From the NCBI GenBank assembly GCA_033032175.1, contig CM065314.1:434001-498000 (forward strand): DNA of 64,000 bases, in the 5' to 3' direction. The position numbers and the translations under genes were made by a program. Below the pieces are notes generated by a model, which saw nothing but the letters and a program-made list of their open reading frames with translations, made no database searches and had not been told where the DNA came from. Source of the stretch: Saturnia japonica. Lineage: Eukaryota > Arthropoda > Insecta > Lepidoptera > Saturniidae. This document shows positions 12,050 to 23,479 of the stretch, in pieces (the first letter of the stretch is position 1; each line of letters opens with the position of its first letter).

Positions 12050-12589
12050 TCTATACAATTAATAAAATTGAAGTGTCTGTTTGTAATATCAAAATAACAG
12101 TTTTTTACTAAATGCATATGAAAGTATACATACGATACATATAACAAAAAGCCTATTTTTTAAATTTTTGCCTGTCTGTCTGGCTGTTTGTTCCAGGTAA
12201 TCTCCGAAACGGTTAGACCGATTTTGACGGGACTTTCACTGATAGATAGCTGATGATATATGGAGTAATTTAGGTTACTTTTATTTTAGAAAAAGAATTA
12301 GGGTTCCGCACAAAGAAAAAGAAATCTGGTCATGGTGAATCAATTAGGCCGCTTAAATGGCTTATGCAGAGTAAACCATAAGAGATATAGCAAGTTAATG
12401 TACACATAATCATAGGCATTAAAAAGACCTACAAAAAAGTCCTTGAGGTATACTCTCAATAGATAGATAGATGTATATCTATCTTCTATGGAACACCCAA
12501 AATAAGCATTTTTGTCTTTAAAATAGCCGGGATCAAGATTCGCAGCGGCATTCTGTAGTCCACGTGAGCGAAGCCACGGACACAGCTAG
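12050..12589 (+). mobile_element. Helitron family 1, full-length copy
   Basis: It runs from TCTATACAATTAATAAAATT to GCCACGGACACAGCTAG and is followed by T. At ~540 bp it is the longest copy of the family here. The body carries GGTAATCTCCGAAACGGTTA and AGAATTAGGGTTCCGCACAA. It is non-coding, so it would need a Rep/helicase supplied in trans. It begins ~30 bp from the right end of a MITE. Confidence 0.75.
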
Positions 12590-12718
12590 TTTAAAATAAT
12601 TATAAACTGTGTCACTTACACGTGAGTTAATAGAACTAGGAAATATGATTTGTATCACGTGTTTAAAGGAATCGAAGCACGTAATTAAAAAAGAACACAT
12701 ATATTAAATGATATAAAT

Positions 12719-12870
12719 CAGTGGTAGCACGTTCCGTTGCCGTTTCAACGGACGTGGGTTCAATTCTGGCAATGAAAACCGTGGTATGGGAGGTGAATCC
12801 TGCCCAGTGGCTAGACATCGCTCTACAGTTAAAACTTGGTTACCGAGTATCGCCCCAGTCCAACATGTAA
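12719..12870 (+). repeat. tRNA-derived SINE or tRNA pseudogene
   Basis: CAGTGGTAGCACG looks like a Pol III A box and TGGGTTCAATTC like a B box. Between them the stem TCCGTTG/CAACGGA mimics an anticodon arm. The acceptor stem does not close, and ~100 bp of non-tRNA sequence follows, so a functional tRNA is unlikely. Confidence 0.45.
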
Positions 12871-12972
12871 TTCGATTTATTTTTTAAACAGTGATTCAAA
12901 TATGAACGTCCACAAAGCAGGAGGTACTTGAGTCGGTCTAATTATACCTAACCAATTTTTTTATTATTTATA

Positions 12973-13150
12973 CTAGCGATCGCTCTAAGGTCTAAATTCG
13001 ACCAGCGACTTTTTGATCATAGACTATCTATTTGACATTTGTAGTATTCATAAACCTAAACAATGAGTATTATTTACATCATTTGATGTCACTTTTCGTT
13101 GAGTGACAATGTCAATATTTTGAGGGGGTCTAAGTTCAATGGCACTGGTC
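12973..13150 (-). mobile_element. Short Helitron-like element (family 3), copy 1
   Basis: On the minus strand it begins near GCCATTGAACTTAGACCCC and ends GCGATCGCTAG, followed by T. A hairpin GGTCGAATTTAGACC lies ~12 bp before the terminal CTAG, as in Helitron 3' ends. Related copies are at 50,107-50,279 and 60,154-60,319. About 175 bp, non-coding. Confidence 0.6.
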
Positions 13151-13299
13151 GGGTTAGGATTAGCAGTATAAATTTATTTAATTTAATATATTAGTAACAG
13201 ATATTATAGATAAATTTTAGCTTTCTGCACTCCTTCTCCATATAAACTTTAACCATGCCAAATATAAGTCTTCCGTGCACGCAATACGCTTAAAAATGG

Positions 13300-13333
13300 G
13301 TGAAAGCTTTTGCTTCACGTGTAAATATATAGA
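13300..13333 (-). mobile_element. Helitron 5' terminus (fragment)
   Basis: On the minus strand A|TCTATATATTTACACGTGAA is a Helitron-type start. A very similar start (TCTATATATTAATACGTGAA) lies at 63,560-63,591. The rest of the element could not be delimited. Confidence 0.4.
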
Positions 13334-13740
13334 TACATAATCATGTTCCATTGATGTAGCAAAGTTCTAAGCAATCTCATCTCTCATACAAGGCTATAGT
13401 GTAGTTATTTAGGAAATCATACTTTTCCTTAAACGCCTACTGCAGGTTAAGGTCTTATTTTTTATAAAACATACTGAAAACTAGAGCTGCGAAATCCCAG
13501 CGATGAAATAATATGATAAATAAACCACTTGAGATATTTTAATATTAAAAGTTTTACATCTCGCGTCTGCGTGGGAGTTTATTTTTAATTTAGACTCAAT
13601 TACAATGGGCTGGACAACGAATTCAATCTGCGAGAGCTTTGGTCCTAAACTTAATGCAGCAAAGAGTTGGCCTGCCATAAATGCTGACAAGCTGAGCGAG
13701 ACATTTAGTACAAGTACAGTACATAGTAGTAAATAAAATC

Positions 13741-13955
13741 ACGCCTGTATCCCTTAAGGGTTAAGCATAGGTGTACTAAAGTACACCCACAGTACGCCGG
13801 TTAATCAGGCACAAACCCAAACTCAGAGCTGCTACTGAGAATTTCATAGAAAAACCCAATAACACTTTGCTCGACCTGGTAATCGAAACCCAGGCCCTCG
13901 AGCATAACAGTCGCACTTACGACCACTAGAGTAACGAGGCAGTTACATGAAATCA
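13741..13955 (-). repeat. tRNA-derived SINE
   Basis: On the minus strand an A-box-like TACTCTAGTGGTCGTAAGTG is followed ~35 bp later by a B-box-like GGGTTTCGATTACC, the spacing of an internal Pol III promoter. The tail continues into TTAACCCTTAAGGGATACAG. This fits a tRNA-headed SINE. Confidence 0.55.
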
Positions 13956-16209
13956 AACCATAGCTAATTTAAAAACTCCATAAATATTAAAGAAACTCGA
14001 ATAAAAAACAATGAAAAGACGCTAAGATATAACTTAGACGTTCATAATTTCTTTGCTCTTTCATACTTTTCTGAAGTTTTCTCTTTAACCCACTTTCACA
14101 TGTGTTATTGTAAACATCTATGAACATCATTATTAAATGTTTTTTTTGCATATCTAACTGAGCTATCTAATCGAGACATATGGAATCTTAAACGGCAGCC
14201 CTAGTATAGAGGTAGCGTTGGCGAATGGCGAGCTCGCTCATTTGCAAACTCAAACGGACTGGAATGAGCAGATGAGATGACAACCGGTAGTCAGTCATGT
14301 TAAACAAACTGAATTCTTAATAGTGATAGATGTATACAAAGTATTGTTGGTAGATGCCATTATTAAAAATATTTTTATATAATATTATGATAACAAAATA
14401 ACGGTATTTCTCGTAGTGGTGGCTTCCTGAGTACTGTCCGAAAACAACGGTGCTCATGGACATTAAGCATCCAACGACAGTAATTACTGGGGCACATGAT
14501 AACAGCAGACTAATTCCGAGAGAATCATTTTAACGGACCATCACCTTCCAAGCAAAATCACTATAAGGGTAGGCAGACAGAGTTAAGTGCCAAATCTTTA
14601 TATCGTTGTACAACTCCATCAATCATTCATCAAATTCATTAATACCTTTACATCCACGCCGACATTGTCATCAAATCTTTACCTAATCTTCATAGATTAG
14701 TTCAATTAGAATAAAGTAGTTATTTTTTGAAATGGGCTATAAAATGCAAAAAGAAATTGCGCGAAGCTTTGGCTGGTTTTTTTTCTGACTCAATATACTG
14801 TTAGCCTTAGGGGCCCTGAAGCCGCTGACGGCTTTTGCAGCTTCACCGTGACTTAGAGGCGAGCGCATAAGGCACTCAGCCGTGAAAGGTTTGGTTCATT
14901 CATTGGCCCCTATATTTACAAGAGGGTGCAAAGGCTGTGTCCAATTAAGGACTGTTTGCTTTACGAAGCAAGAAGGAAACTTATAGGCTTGCTAAGTACC
15001 CTGACATACAACACAACTGAGGATGCACATAAAATTGAAAAATAATTTAGATTTTCTCTAATCACCCATAAACTATTTTCCATAGTGGTTTTGACTGTTG
15101 CTTTTATTTTATATTGTATTGTATTTTATCTATATTTAATAAGTGTTTTGTATGTTTTATTTTGTCCACAATATTATATGTAATATGGAATATATTGTGT
15201 CTGTAATGTTCATAATATAGATTGGTATGTGGTATAATAAATATGTAATGTGTATTATTATTATTATGAGTATAAGATGATAACTGGTATGAAAGGCCCC
15301 CAAGACACAGGCTTGCCTCTTTTGGAGACCATTGTTAGAATACAAGTACGATGCAATTTTAGTTTAGTTAAATAAATTTCATTTCAATTTGTTCAAAACT
15401 GATTCCTAGTTCCAGAGATTAGTGCGTTTAAACAAACAATCTTATAGTCACTTTAGAATTCACAGTATAGATTTTCGTAGCGAAGTTAAAATGGAATTTT
15501 GATGGAATTCAATTGTTCATCTTTTAATACTTAATGTTATAGAAACGGAAGAATGTTTTGAATCCGCTGCGTACGTGTTTATTTCTCTGTACGTTGTTAT
15601 TCCGCGGTCGAATTGTTGCGATGTTGGCGTCCAGTTTCGATAACAATGTGAGACAATCACATGAGATTGCTAAAGAAACTCGTTCGATTTCATATTCATA
15701 TTTCACATCATAAGCGTAGGTATACTCAAGCCATGTAAAAGTTGATGGATCTTTTAAGATTACTTTCTTAATTGATTTACACGTACCAAGTTTGTTACAG
15801 TCGGCTTGAGCTTAAGGTAAAAGCAGGTTAAGTTGTAAACAGTTTCTATTAGCTACTTTATTGGAAAAGTCACCTTTACTTTTTGCATAAGTTGCCTTGA
15901 TTTATTCAACTACTATCTCCATAGATCAACCATCATTTGTTAGATTAAGTTAAACTAGATAATAAGGTAAAGTACTTGATAAGTAAAGAACTTTGTTATT
16001 ATTATACCTATGTCGCAATTTTAACTTTGTATAAAGTGCTGGGTGCTTTTGCTTAAATTTCTTTTGTCACTTAAAAATCTTTTGACATGGTAGTTATAAA
16101 GTAGACATAGTATAATAAACATTTATAGTTGAAAGAAAATGATTGGAGCGATTTATAAAACTACTTTCAGTAGGTATGGTAAAGATAACCCTTATTAGCT
16201 GCATTTATA
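13956..16209. other. Non-coding stretch with repeat fragments
   Basis: No gene is supported. At 14,808-14,852 the segment GGCCCTGAAGCCGC ... GCAGCTTCACCG recurs at 41,345-41,400 (opposite strand) and 52,868-52,912. The rest is AT-rich. Confidence 0.4.
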
Positions 16210-16673
16210 CCACTTCCATTTCTTTATTTTCTCGATGACCGCTCCTGTGAAAACTTGATAGAGCGTCTTTTTTACATTATGTATGCATTATTTTATAAAT
16301 ATATGACGTTTACACACGTACAAGATTATACCAGAGTCGGAGAAACTGATAGGGATGGAGCTATATGCTAAAATGTAAGAAACTAAACTACTGCCGGATA
16401 CTTTGGTACAAATTTATTAACTAATATTATATTTCATTACAAGATGTTACATGTATTAATTCTTGATTGATAATGCCAACTTCTTCAAAATTTTCGAAGC
16501 TGTTGTGAAATAATTATAACGACAGGTAATCTTTATTTATTTATTTATTTTAATCAAAATCTGATGAATCGTCACTGTCAATAGATGAGTTATCGATATC
16601 ATTACTTATTTGGTGACAACACCACAACTATCAAATTAGAATTGTCATCGAGAAAATAAAGAAATGGAAATAG
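16210..16673. mobile_element. MITE with CCATTTCC-type termini and TA target site, copy 2
   Basis: The left end reads CCACTTCCATTTC and the right end GAAATGGAAATAG. TA flanks both sides (16,208-09 and 16,674-75). It is 464 bp versus 362 bp for copy 1; the extra sequence lies at about 16,365-16,505. No ORF. Confidence 0.75.
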
Positions 16674-17410
16674 TATACGAGCAAACGTTTAATGTGTAAT
16701 TTTGGTGGATGTCATTTACATCTTGTTTATTTTGAGATAAACATGTATTTGTTTATTATGGTGAAAGTAAACTTAGGAAGCTAAATACCTTACGTTATTT
16801 AGAACGTAGATCGAGCAAAAAGCCTTAATAAAAACCGACGTGAAGGTGTAAGAGGAAGCGTCACTCGGCTGGCTGCCTTGGCCCGTCAATTAATGAGAGA
16901 AAAAACTAATTAACCTCGTTGTAACAGCGCTCAGGAAATTGAGCTGAAAAAAGTCATTAATTCGAAGAGTTGTCACAGCAGACGTCAGAGTCTGACCGTG
17001 GTTGGAGAGAAAGGATGAGCGCTGTTCGACTGTTTGGCGATTTAGTAAGAAAACTGGGAAGTCTGTCATTCTATCTGAGTCTCATTCAACTAAATTTATC
17101 TAAGATAAGGCTTCCTTTAATTCGAAAGGTGAAATAATAATCTGGCAGGATATAATTGACTGAATATATTGTCTTTTTTTAATTATTACTTTCTGCCTAT
17201 ATATATATAAGCAATTTCGCCAATGTCAAGTGTGGTTTTAGAATTTAGTTGCCAAATGTTCGATGTACTTTAGAATAACCTATATACTTTAACACATACC
17301 TATTGACACAACACAAAACAGTCACAATAGATTGTCTTAATAATAATATATATAAGTAAGTATGTTCTACCTTAGAACGGGTTTATAAAGCAGCATTATT
17401 AGGCTCTTAC
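16674..17410. other. Non-coding gap
   Basis: AT-rich, with no gene or clear repeat identified. Confidence 0.35.
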
Positions 17411-17411
17411 T

Positions 17412-17600
17412 AAATGTGGCTTGGCAGGGAGGGTATCGCGGGTAGTCAAGGTGAGCGCTGATGTGCATCATAAGAGGGCCCCTAAACCTACACCTGGGTC
17501 GCAAGTTCCGGGGGTTGCTTGTGTTCCCTCTGTCTGCCACACGATGGACCTGGCACTGCACGTCGGCAATGCTAACATGTTTGTTTCAGTCTATGTCTAT
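17412..17600. other. GC-rich island open on both strands
   Basis: This ~190 bp patch is far richer in G+C than its surroundings. Uninterrupted frames of more than 60 codons run on both strands. CTTGGCAG precedes it and TCAAGGTGAGC lies inside, so splice sites are possible on the plus strand. No domain was recognised. It may be an exon of an unknown gene or a GC-rich repeat fragment. Confidence 0.25.
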
Positions 17601-18189
17601 ATCTTTCAGGCAATTTAGGGGATGCCATTATAGTGTTTAAACCTTCGAAGGGTCTATCGTATCTTCTCAATGTACACCTCTACGATTTGATGCACTAATT
17701 GCCTTTCAGCTCAACAATCACAAAGTATAATATTAAATGGTTTACAATAAATAAAATGTGTCCGGTCGTGTCCTTATAACAATTTATTCCTCAATGCCGC
17801 TGAAAATTGAAAAGAGAAAACCTGATTTCTCATTGTGTATCTATTGAAATGGTTTTAAATGTACCTACTGTTAAGTCTATTATTCATCAAGATGAATTAA
17901 ATCAAAAACAAAATCAAATAAGTTTTCTGCGTTTAAAAAAATTACAAACACTTGCATCTTATTTGTCAAGTCTCGCAAATGACCCTGTTAGTATACCGTA
18001 TCGAGTTTCGGATCTTGTTTATGGTTAACAACTCTATAAAAGTATATAGAATGCTATTCTGAACAGATCACTGCGGAAATAACTACTCTGAGAACACAGC
18101 GGTGAACTCGACTTCCTCGAAGTAAATTGATTCTGTCAACTGAAATACGTTGAATAACAAAGATGCAATAAATGTTTAAAGTATTTGTA
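17601..18189. other. Non-coding gap with a decayed-looking frame
   Basis: The plus-strand frame at 17,807-18,028 has no ATG at its start, and an ATG-initiated frame nearby shifts into it. It may be a broken ORF, but no family was recognised. Confidence 0.3.
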
Positions 18190-18270
18190 ATCACGTGTAC
18201 TCGAACTCGGACCTACTCGCAATGCATTCTTACGATTAGTAGCGATCAAACGGCTTAGGTATAATTATTT
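18190..18270 (-). repeat. Possible tRNA-like SINE fragment
   Basis: On the minus strand GTCCGAGTTCGAGTAC resembles a B box and lies downstream of TGATCGCTACTAATCG. Weak. Confidence 0.25.
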
Positions 18271-18276
18271 ATTTAT

Positions 18277-18557
18277 TAAAGAAGCACCAACAGCTTGCAT
18301 ATTATATTTGACCCATTTTTATAATTAATTCTAAATCTAATACAGATATGCGAACCTATTATAGGCGCCCATTACATTGACAAAATACAAAATCACAAAT
18401 GTAATAAAATAAAAAAATAAATTAAGTATATTATGTAATTTATTATATTGTATTGGTCATTACTAATAATATAAAATGAAATTTAAATTTATATGATTTA
18501 TTTAGTATATAAATAACAGAAAACAGAAGTAATTAACACTGCAACATTAAAATAACG
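18277..18557 (+). repeat. Dispersed ~270 bp repeat, copy 1
   Basis: Shared words are AACAGC(T/G)(T/C)GCATAT, AATACAGATATGCGAA, ATTATAGGCGCC and ATAAATAACAGAAAA. Other copies are at 45,768-46,046 (+) and about 56,240-56,505 (-). It codes for nothing. Clear terminal inverted repeats were not seen. Confidence 0.65.
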
Positions 18558-19152
18558 CATTGGACCAGTATTTTCAATTAGGTAATAATGGGGGAAAAAA
18601 ATAGAGAGTATATCAATTAATATTGTAAATTACGTTAAGTGTCTGAAGTGACATAGTGTACAAACATATTATGTAGTTTAGTTTTAAAATCATTTTGTTA
18701 AATAAAATAGTCCTTGGAACAGAAGTGTATAAATCGATTTAAGAGAAATTGAGCGGTTTGGTTGATAAGATGTAATTGTTTAGAAATAATTTTATGCACG
18801 TTTTATAGTTTCAAAGCTATTAACTTAGTGTCCGAAGATTTGATACAGGTGACCGTGATTCTGATAATGAAATCTCATTTGCGTTTACCTAATAAAAGAA
18901 ACTATTAATATCAATTAATTGTTTTAAGTAGGTCACGTTCATAATAGGTACTTGACGTAAAACTTAACAGAGAACCCGTTCTTTTCAATAGTAATTTAAA
19001 TGTTTTAATTATAATAAACTAGATAATAAGCTAGAATAAATGATCTGGAAAAGTCTTGTCACCAGTACGATGTGTAAAGGAATGTAAAAGCTAGGACAGA
19101 TATACTGGAAACTAAGAAGTGATGGGAACCGAAGCGACTGAGTGAAGAGTTA
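18558..19152. other. Non-coding gap
   Basis: AT-rich; nothing supported. Confidence 0.35.
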
Positions 19153-19535
19153 AAGGAGACGGATACTCTTTCATAGAGACATGAGATTGGTTAAAAAAAG
19201 AGATATACAAATATGAAAACGATATAAATTGATAGCTAATGCATTATCAAGTAGTCACTGAAAAAAAGCGGATTTTATGCAATCTATAATAAAAGCAGAG
19301 ATTTAGGATATTTCGTAAAAGCGAATTAATATAATAAATTTCAATTAAACTATTTTTTAAGTTGAATTAATATTAAAAAAGGGTTATATTTATTATCTTT
19401 TAAAGTTATTAGTTTACTTATTTTGTTGTTTGTGAATTTTAATGATATTGTACGATTTTAAAACGAAAATATATTCGATTTTATAAACCATATTTCCACT
19501 AATTACATTCTGGATCCAGAAATACCCGTCTCCTT
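19153..19535. mobile_element. MITE with AAGGAGACGG termini and TA target site, copy 1
   Basis: It begins AAGGAGACGGATA and ends TACCCGTCTCCTT, with TA on both sides. A second copy at 52,188-52,563 matches along its length, for example TTAGTTTACTTATTTTGTTG and ATTCGATTTTATAAACCATA. It is 383 bp with no transposase. The Tc1/mariner-like call rests on the TA flank alone. Confidence 0.7.
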
Positions 19536-19894
19536 TATTCGCAGAGAGCCATAAAAATATACAAGTAGATAAAAACACTATGTTCCATCATCTCAGCCTC
19601 TTCTAGCAGAGACATTACCGGATAATGGATAAATGGTGGACAGATGAATAATCCAATAAAGCGTTTACAGATAACACGCGAAATTTTTGCGTCGCATTGA
19701 TTTTCTTCCTGTTTATTTGTACATATTTATAACATAAATGCTTATTGAAAGTATTAACTATATACTTTCAATACTGAAAATGCAAACTCCTAAGAAAATA
19801 CAATGACAACTTGATTCGTCGAACTGTGCGGCGCGACGCGACGTGGATTTAATTCATAAAATAAACATTATGGACGCTATACTATCACTTGATG
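19536..19894. other. Non-coding gap
   Basis: No gene. A short CG-rich word (GCGGCGCGACGCGACG) lies at 19,829. Confidence 0.35.
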
Positions 19895-20110
19895 TTAAGC
19901 GGGGACACACCTATTACTTTACGATTACTTGGCGATAGATTTTCAAATTGAGGATGATATCTATCCAGGTGGGCATTCGGAAAATAACTACTCCGCTATG
20001 CTATGGTTTCATCATGATATTTTCTTTCACCGAGCGCTCAGACTCATTGCAGGGATTCGAAGTAACGTCGATCGACGTGGACTCCGTACACGCTACCAAC
20101 TGAACCATCA
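19895..20110 (+). repeat. Dispersed repeat shared with 53.7 kb, copy 1
   Basis: It shares ACACACCTAT, GATAGATTTTCAA/GACAGATTTTTAA, GATGGGCATT-like, ATGCTATGGTTTCATCATGA and TTTCTTTCACC with 53,722-53,890. The open frames over both copies follow the repeat rather than a conserved protein. Confidence 0.5.
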
Positions 20111-21163
20111 TTGCTTCAACACTTGCTCACTTAAGATCATTTAAGTGTTTGCCTTTAAAAGTTATCCTATAATAATTCAATAAACAGACAAATATAAATT
20201 GCAGAGTTTATTAACAATTATACACTTAAATATAAGTCACGTTTCGATCGGTTGATTGATTAGCAAATAACTGGTTATGATTAGTTAATTACAGGTAACG
20301 TAATGCACGTCAAGCAGTACTATGCAGTATGCGGGTCAGGTGCACAATTGCTGCAAATTGTGGCTAAGGTGGCCAACTATAGGAATCTTAGATTTGCGGA
20401 AAATAAACAGTATAAATCCGCAACTAAATATAATATATAATCCACTCTATACATATTCATTGTGGTTCGATCTAAATAAAGTTTAGGTATCGTCTGGTGT
20501 GAATTTATTATCCGCCTAAAAAGTTTCCGAGCATGTTTTTTTCTAATGAATAACGGCGTTAGACAGGTCAATGGTGTTATTAAATATAAAATTAAATATT
20601 AATATTGGAAAAATTACGGTAATAAAAACGAAAAGTTAACTAAAATAAGAAATTGAACAGCGTACATAACGGTAGAACCGTTAAGTTATAGGGGTTGAAT
20701 CGGGAAATGTATTATTCAATTGGGTTATTAATACGAAAATTATCAATACTAGTTGTCAACCCTTCTGGAATTCCGAATTTATTCCGGAAATTGTTACGTA
20801 TTGTAAAAAATAAGAATTAAATAAAAATCGCGTTTTAAATTTTTTGTCAACAAAATAATGCTCGTTCGATAAACGATGCGTGTTCCCTTGTTTACCTTTT
20901 GCCGGACACCAAGATAGTTTAGAAATTAAGTTTGATTTTAGGAAGTGTTATGTGATATTTATTACGTCATAGAATCTAAATATATTTTTTTTCAACTAAA
21001 AATTTATTAATTTTTTCTCTATATTTAGATTTCTTTCTACTTAGTTGACAGGTTTCAAATAATGTTTTTAAACTGCGCTCGCACTTTACTTCTTTAATAA
21101 GTACAAGTTAAATATTATAGCTTATTAACTACGTTAAATATTATATTCAAATATTATACTTAC
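20111..21163. other. Sequence downstream of the cysteine-rich exon; probable intron
   Basis: This lies 3' of the exon ending at 21,164 on the minus strand and is presumably its intron. No next exon with matching phase was recognised. The minus frame at 20,377-20,571 has no clear splice context. Confidence 0.35.
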
Positions 21164-21617
21164 TAGAATAAATGGATGCGCAGGTTGATTTGTGACACGC
21201 GAGACAGGATTCTTTCCCCTCCAAGCTGAGAGTTAATGTAGGGGCCAGGCTTGGGCGAGGGCACAGCTTGCAGCCGCCGTTGTATTTCTCACACAAACAC
21301 ACGTTCTTGTCCAGACCGTCCACCTTCAGTTCATTCAAACCGAATTTATCGCTTTCATGTTTTACAAGGGATTCTACTATTCTGTCGGATTGCTTCGCGA
21401 ATTCGCACGAGTGCGGGCATATGTGACACTTTTTAGCCGCCTCGAGATTTCTATTTGATTCGACAACGTTATTATCGTTTTGATTCGTATCCAATGCGGA
21501 GATGTCGTACTTTTTTTCGTCAAACTTTTTACTATTGTCTACATTGCCGGGCATGTACGATGTGAGTGTCACTTCGGACGATGAATTTATTGTGTTGTTC
21601 AGTTTGTATTTCGTCAT
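21164..21617 (-). CDS. First coding exon of an unrecognised cysteine-rich protein (partial)
   Basis: The exon opens at ATG 21,617, the first in-frame Met after an upstream stop, and codes for 151 residues plus one base. It ends at the donor A|GTAAGTATAAT (21,163 downward). The true protein therefore continues into exons not found here, and the open frame past the donor is intron. Residues 1-60 are polar, rich in Asn and Ser, with no membrane segment or signal peptide. Ten cysteines follow in three groups: C64-x2-C67-x3-C71 (CHICPHSC), C107/C109-x6-C116-x2-C119 (CLCEKYNGGCKLC), and C138-x2-C141-x4-C146. The paired spacing suggests metal binding or a small disulphide-rich module, but it matches no family I recognise. 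Codon content and sharp exon limits argue that it is real. Confidence 0.65.
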
Positions 21618-21696
21618 TTTCGCGAACTTAATTTCGAATTTAGAACACGGTTTTGAAAGTAGACGCGCGAGACATATTTTTTAATTTAATCTCCGC

Positions 21697-21703
21697 ATTT
21701 ATA
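21697..21703 (-). promoter_or_regulatory. TATA box of the cysteine-rich gene
   Basis: TATAAAT on the minus strand lies 80 bp upstream of the ATG at 21,617, predicting a start near 21,670 and a ~55 nt leader. A short upstream ATG frame (21,675) begins at about the predicted start, so whether it is transcribed is uncertain. Confidence 0.45.
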
Positions 21704-21886
21704 TATATTTTTAAAAACGACACTAATTTTTATTTATATTGTAGATAAATGTTATTTGAATTAAACAAATAAAATACATAAAATCCGGTTCACTTTTAAA
21801 CACTGGGAGTATTTTATTTAGACTCACTATTTGTCCTTTTTGAATTTTAAATATAATTTAAGTATTATTACAAGCACAAACTATTC

Positions 21887-22025
21887 CCTTATAAAGCCGG
21901 CGCGACGTACCCGCCGAGTGTGCCAGTGCAAATGAGGCGCACTACGCAATAGCAGGTGGGAAAAAGGCTCAAAGCCAACGCGCGCAATACTTTGGTCGCC
22001 GGTCGTCGTCGCGCGGCAGTTTCTG
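21887..22025 (-). other. GC-rich island upstream of the cysteine-rich gene
   Basis: A CpG-dense patch within AT-rich DNA. On the minus strand TTTATTTCAG precedes it like a splice acceptor, and CTTTATAAGG, TATA-like, follows at 21,887-21,895. It could be an upstream promoter or leader region, the last exon of another gene, or a repeat. None can be chosen from the sequence alone. Confidence 0.3.
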
Positions 22026-22208
22026 AAATAAAGAGGGGTTGCTTTTTATAATAATAACTTATGGGGATGTAATAATAATACTGTATCGTTGCTAGTTTTT
22101 TTTTACATGATGACTTTTGCCTCATGTTATATTAATGTAAGTATATTGATCGAATACTTTTTTTAAACAGAGATAATAATATAGTCTATGAATTGTAAAA
22201 AAATGATG

Positions 22209-22637
22209 TGGTGTCGTGGCACACCGGAACGAAGTTCCTTCGGCTAATGTGTAATCGACACAAATTGCAAAAAAAATCGTGCTCAATTTTATGTAGGTTT
22301 TCTTGATTTTTCTCTTAAATTTTGCTGATTAGTTTTTATTTAAGTACAAGAAAGTATTTAGGAAATTCAGTATTTTAGGAAATAATAAATTACTTAAAAT
22401 AAAATAAAATAAAATTATAAGAAAATAATAAAAGAAAGATGGAGAAAGAGAAAGGTATTATACAGTACTCGCTTGTGTATGCGACTGTCGCGCCTGCACA
22501 CGTCTCATTTAACGGTTTTATTCCACGCACTTTTTTCCACGGATTTTTTCTTACGGTTTTACTATCACATTTTTTTCAGTTCGGTCGCGCAGCAAAATCC
22601 CTATCCCCTCCAAGCCTACCGTAAGGAACTTCGTTCC
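22209..22637. mobile_element. Putative MITE with GGAACGAAGTTCCTT ends
   Basis: CCGGAACGAAGTTCCTT near 22,225 and AAGGAACTTCGTTCC ending at 22,637 form inverted ends around ~400 bp. The same terminal word occurs alone at about 58,997. The short open frames inside are not conserved coding sequence. Confidence 0.5.
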
Positions 22638-23479
22638 AAAAAACAACAAATTACATAATGTTTAATTATTTTAGTCAATTAAAATTTAAGTAAGTAATAA
22701 ATTATTTTTAAAGGACTTTTCAAGTTCTAGGGCCTCGTTTTTGTTAGTAAAAAAAAAGCCAAGTACCTATGAATCAGACACGCGCACCTAGGGGACCAAT
22801 TAAAAACGCAATATTATGATCTATAGGTATTTAAATTATATTCTTTCATTCTTTCTGGAATTTGGAAGCCTCACGTACTTCTTTCTTTCGTACTTTTTTT
22901 TTCTTTAAAGTTTGCACTATGATCACATCAATTATGACGCTAGTACAAAAAAGAAATATTAAACCCCTTTATGGTAGGACGGAGAACGTAGGCTGAGCAA
23001 TAGGGTTATATTCTATGGCAACGGAATCCTACAAAACAATTTGTAATGTATTAAACTCAACATTGAGCAAGGAAAATTCAATATTCATTTCATTCTCTAG
23101 TATTTTTTAAAGTCTTATATTTTAGTTTCCGCTAGATGTCGTTATTTAATGATAATTTACATACTGATAGGGTCATCTCGCTATGCTAATAAATTTATTT
23201 ACCACTTATGTGTTACTTTTTCCCAATATTATTCCTACCGTTTTCGCATTGTAATTGGCAATTTCAGGTCGAGATTTACCGGTCTGAGCTTTGTAAATAT
23301 CTAATTGATAAGCTATACACGTAATGCACAGTTTAAATGTAACGTATGGCCATTCAATAAATAATATCTGGGCCACCGCGCATTGCTCGGTATAAAAAAA
23401 CACCTATATACTTGAACTTGGAATGTAAAACATTATCTAAATACGAAAGATTTGATTTTTTGTTTATAATGGAGAAACT
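22638..23479. other. Non-coding gap
   Basis: AT-rich; no gene supported. TTGGAATGTAAAACATTATC near 23,419 recurs around 41,440, a dispersed repeat piece. Confidence 0.35.

Noticed and set aside
12719..12790. Possible functional tRNA gene
   Set aside because: A- and B-box-like words and one stem are present, but the acceptor stem does not pair and the sequence continues as a repeat.
17807..18028. 73-residue plus-strand frame
   Set aside because: No ATG at its start, and the surrounding frame appears broken. I could not place it in any family.
19929..20144. 71-residue frame similar to one at 53.76 kb
   Set aside because: The similarity lies in the DNA of a dispersed repeat and the reading frame is not kept.
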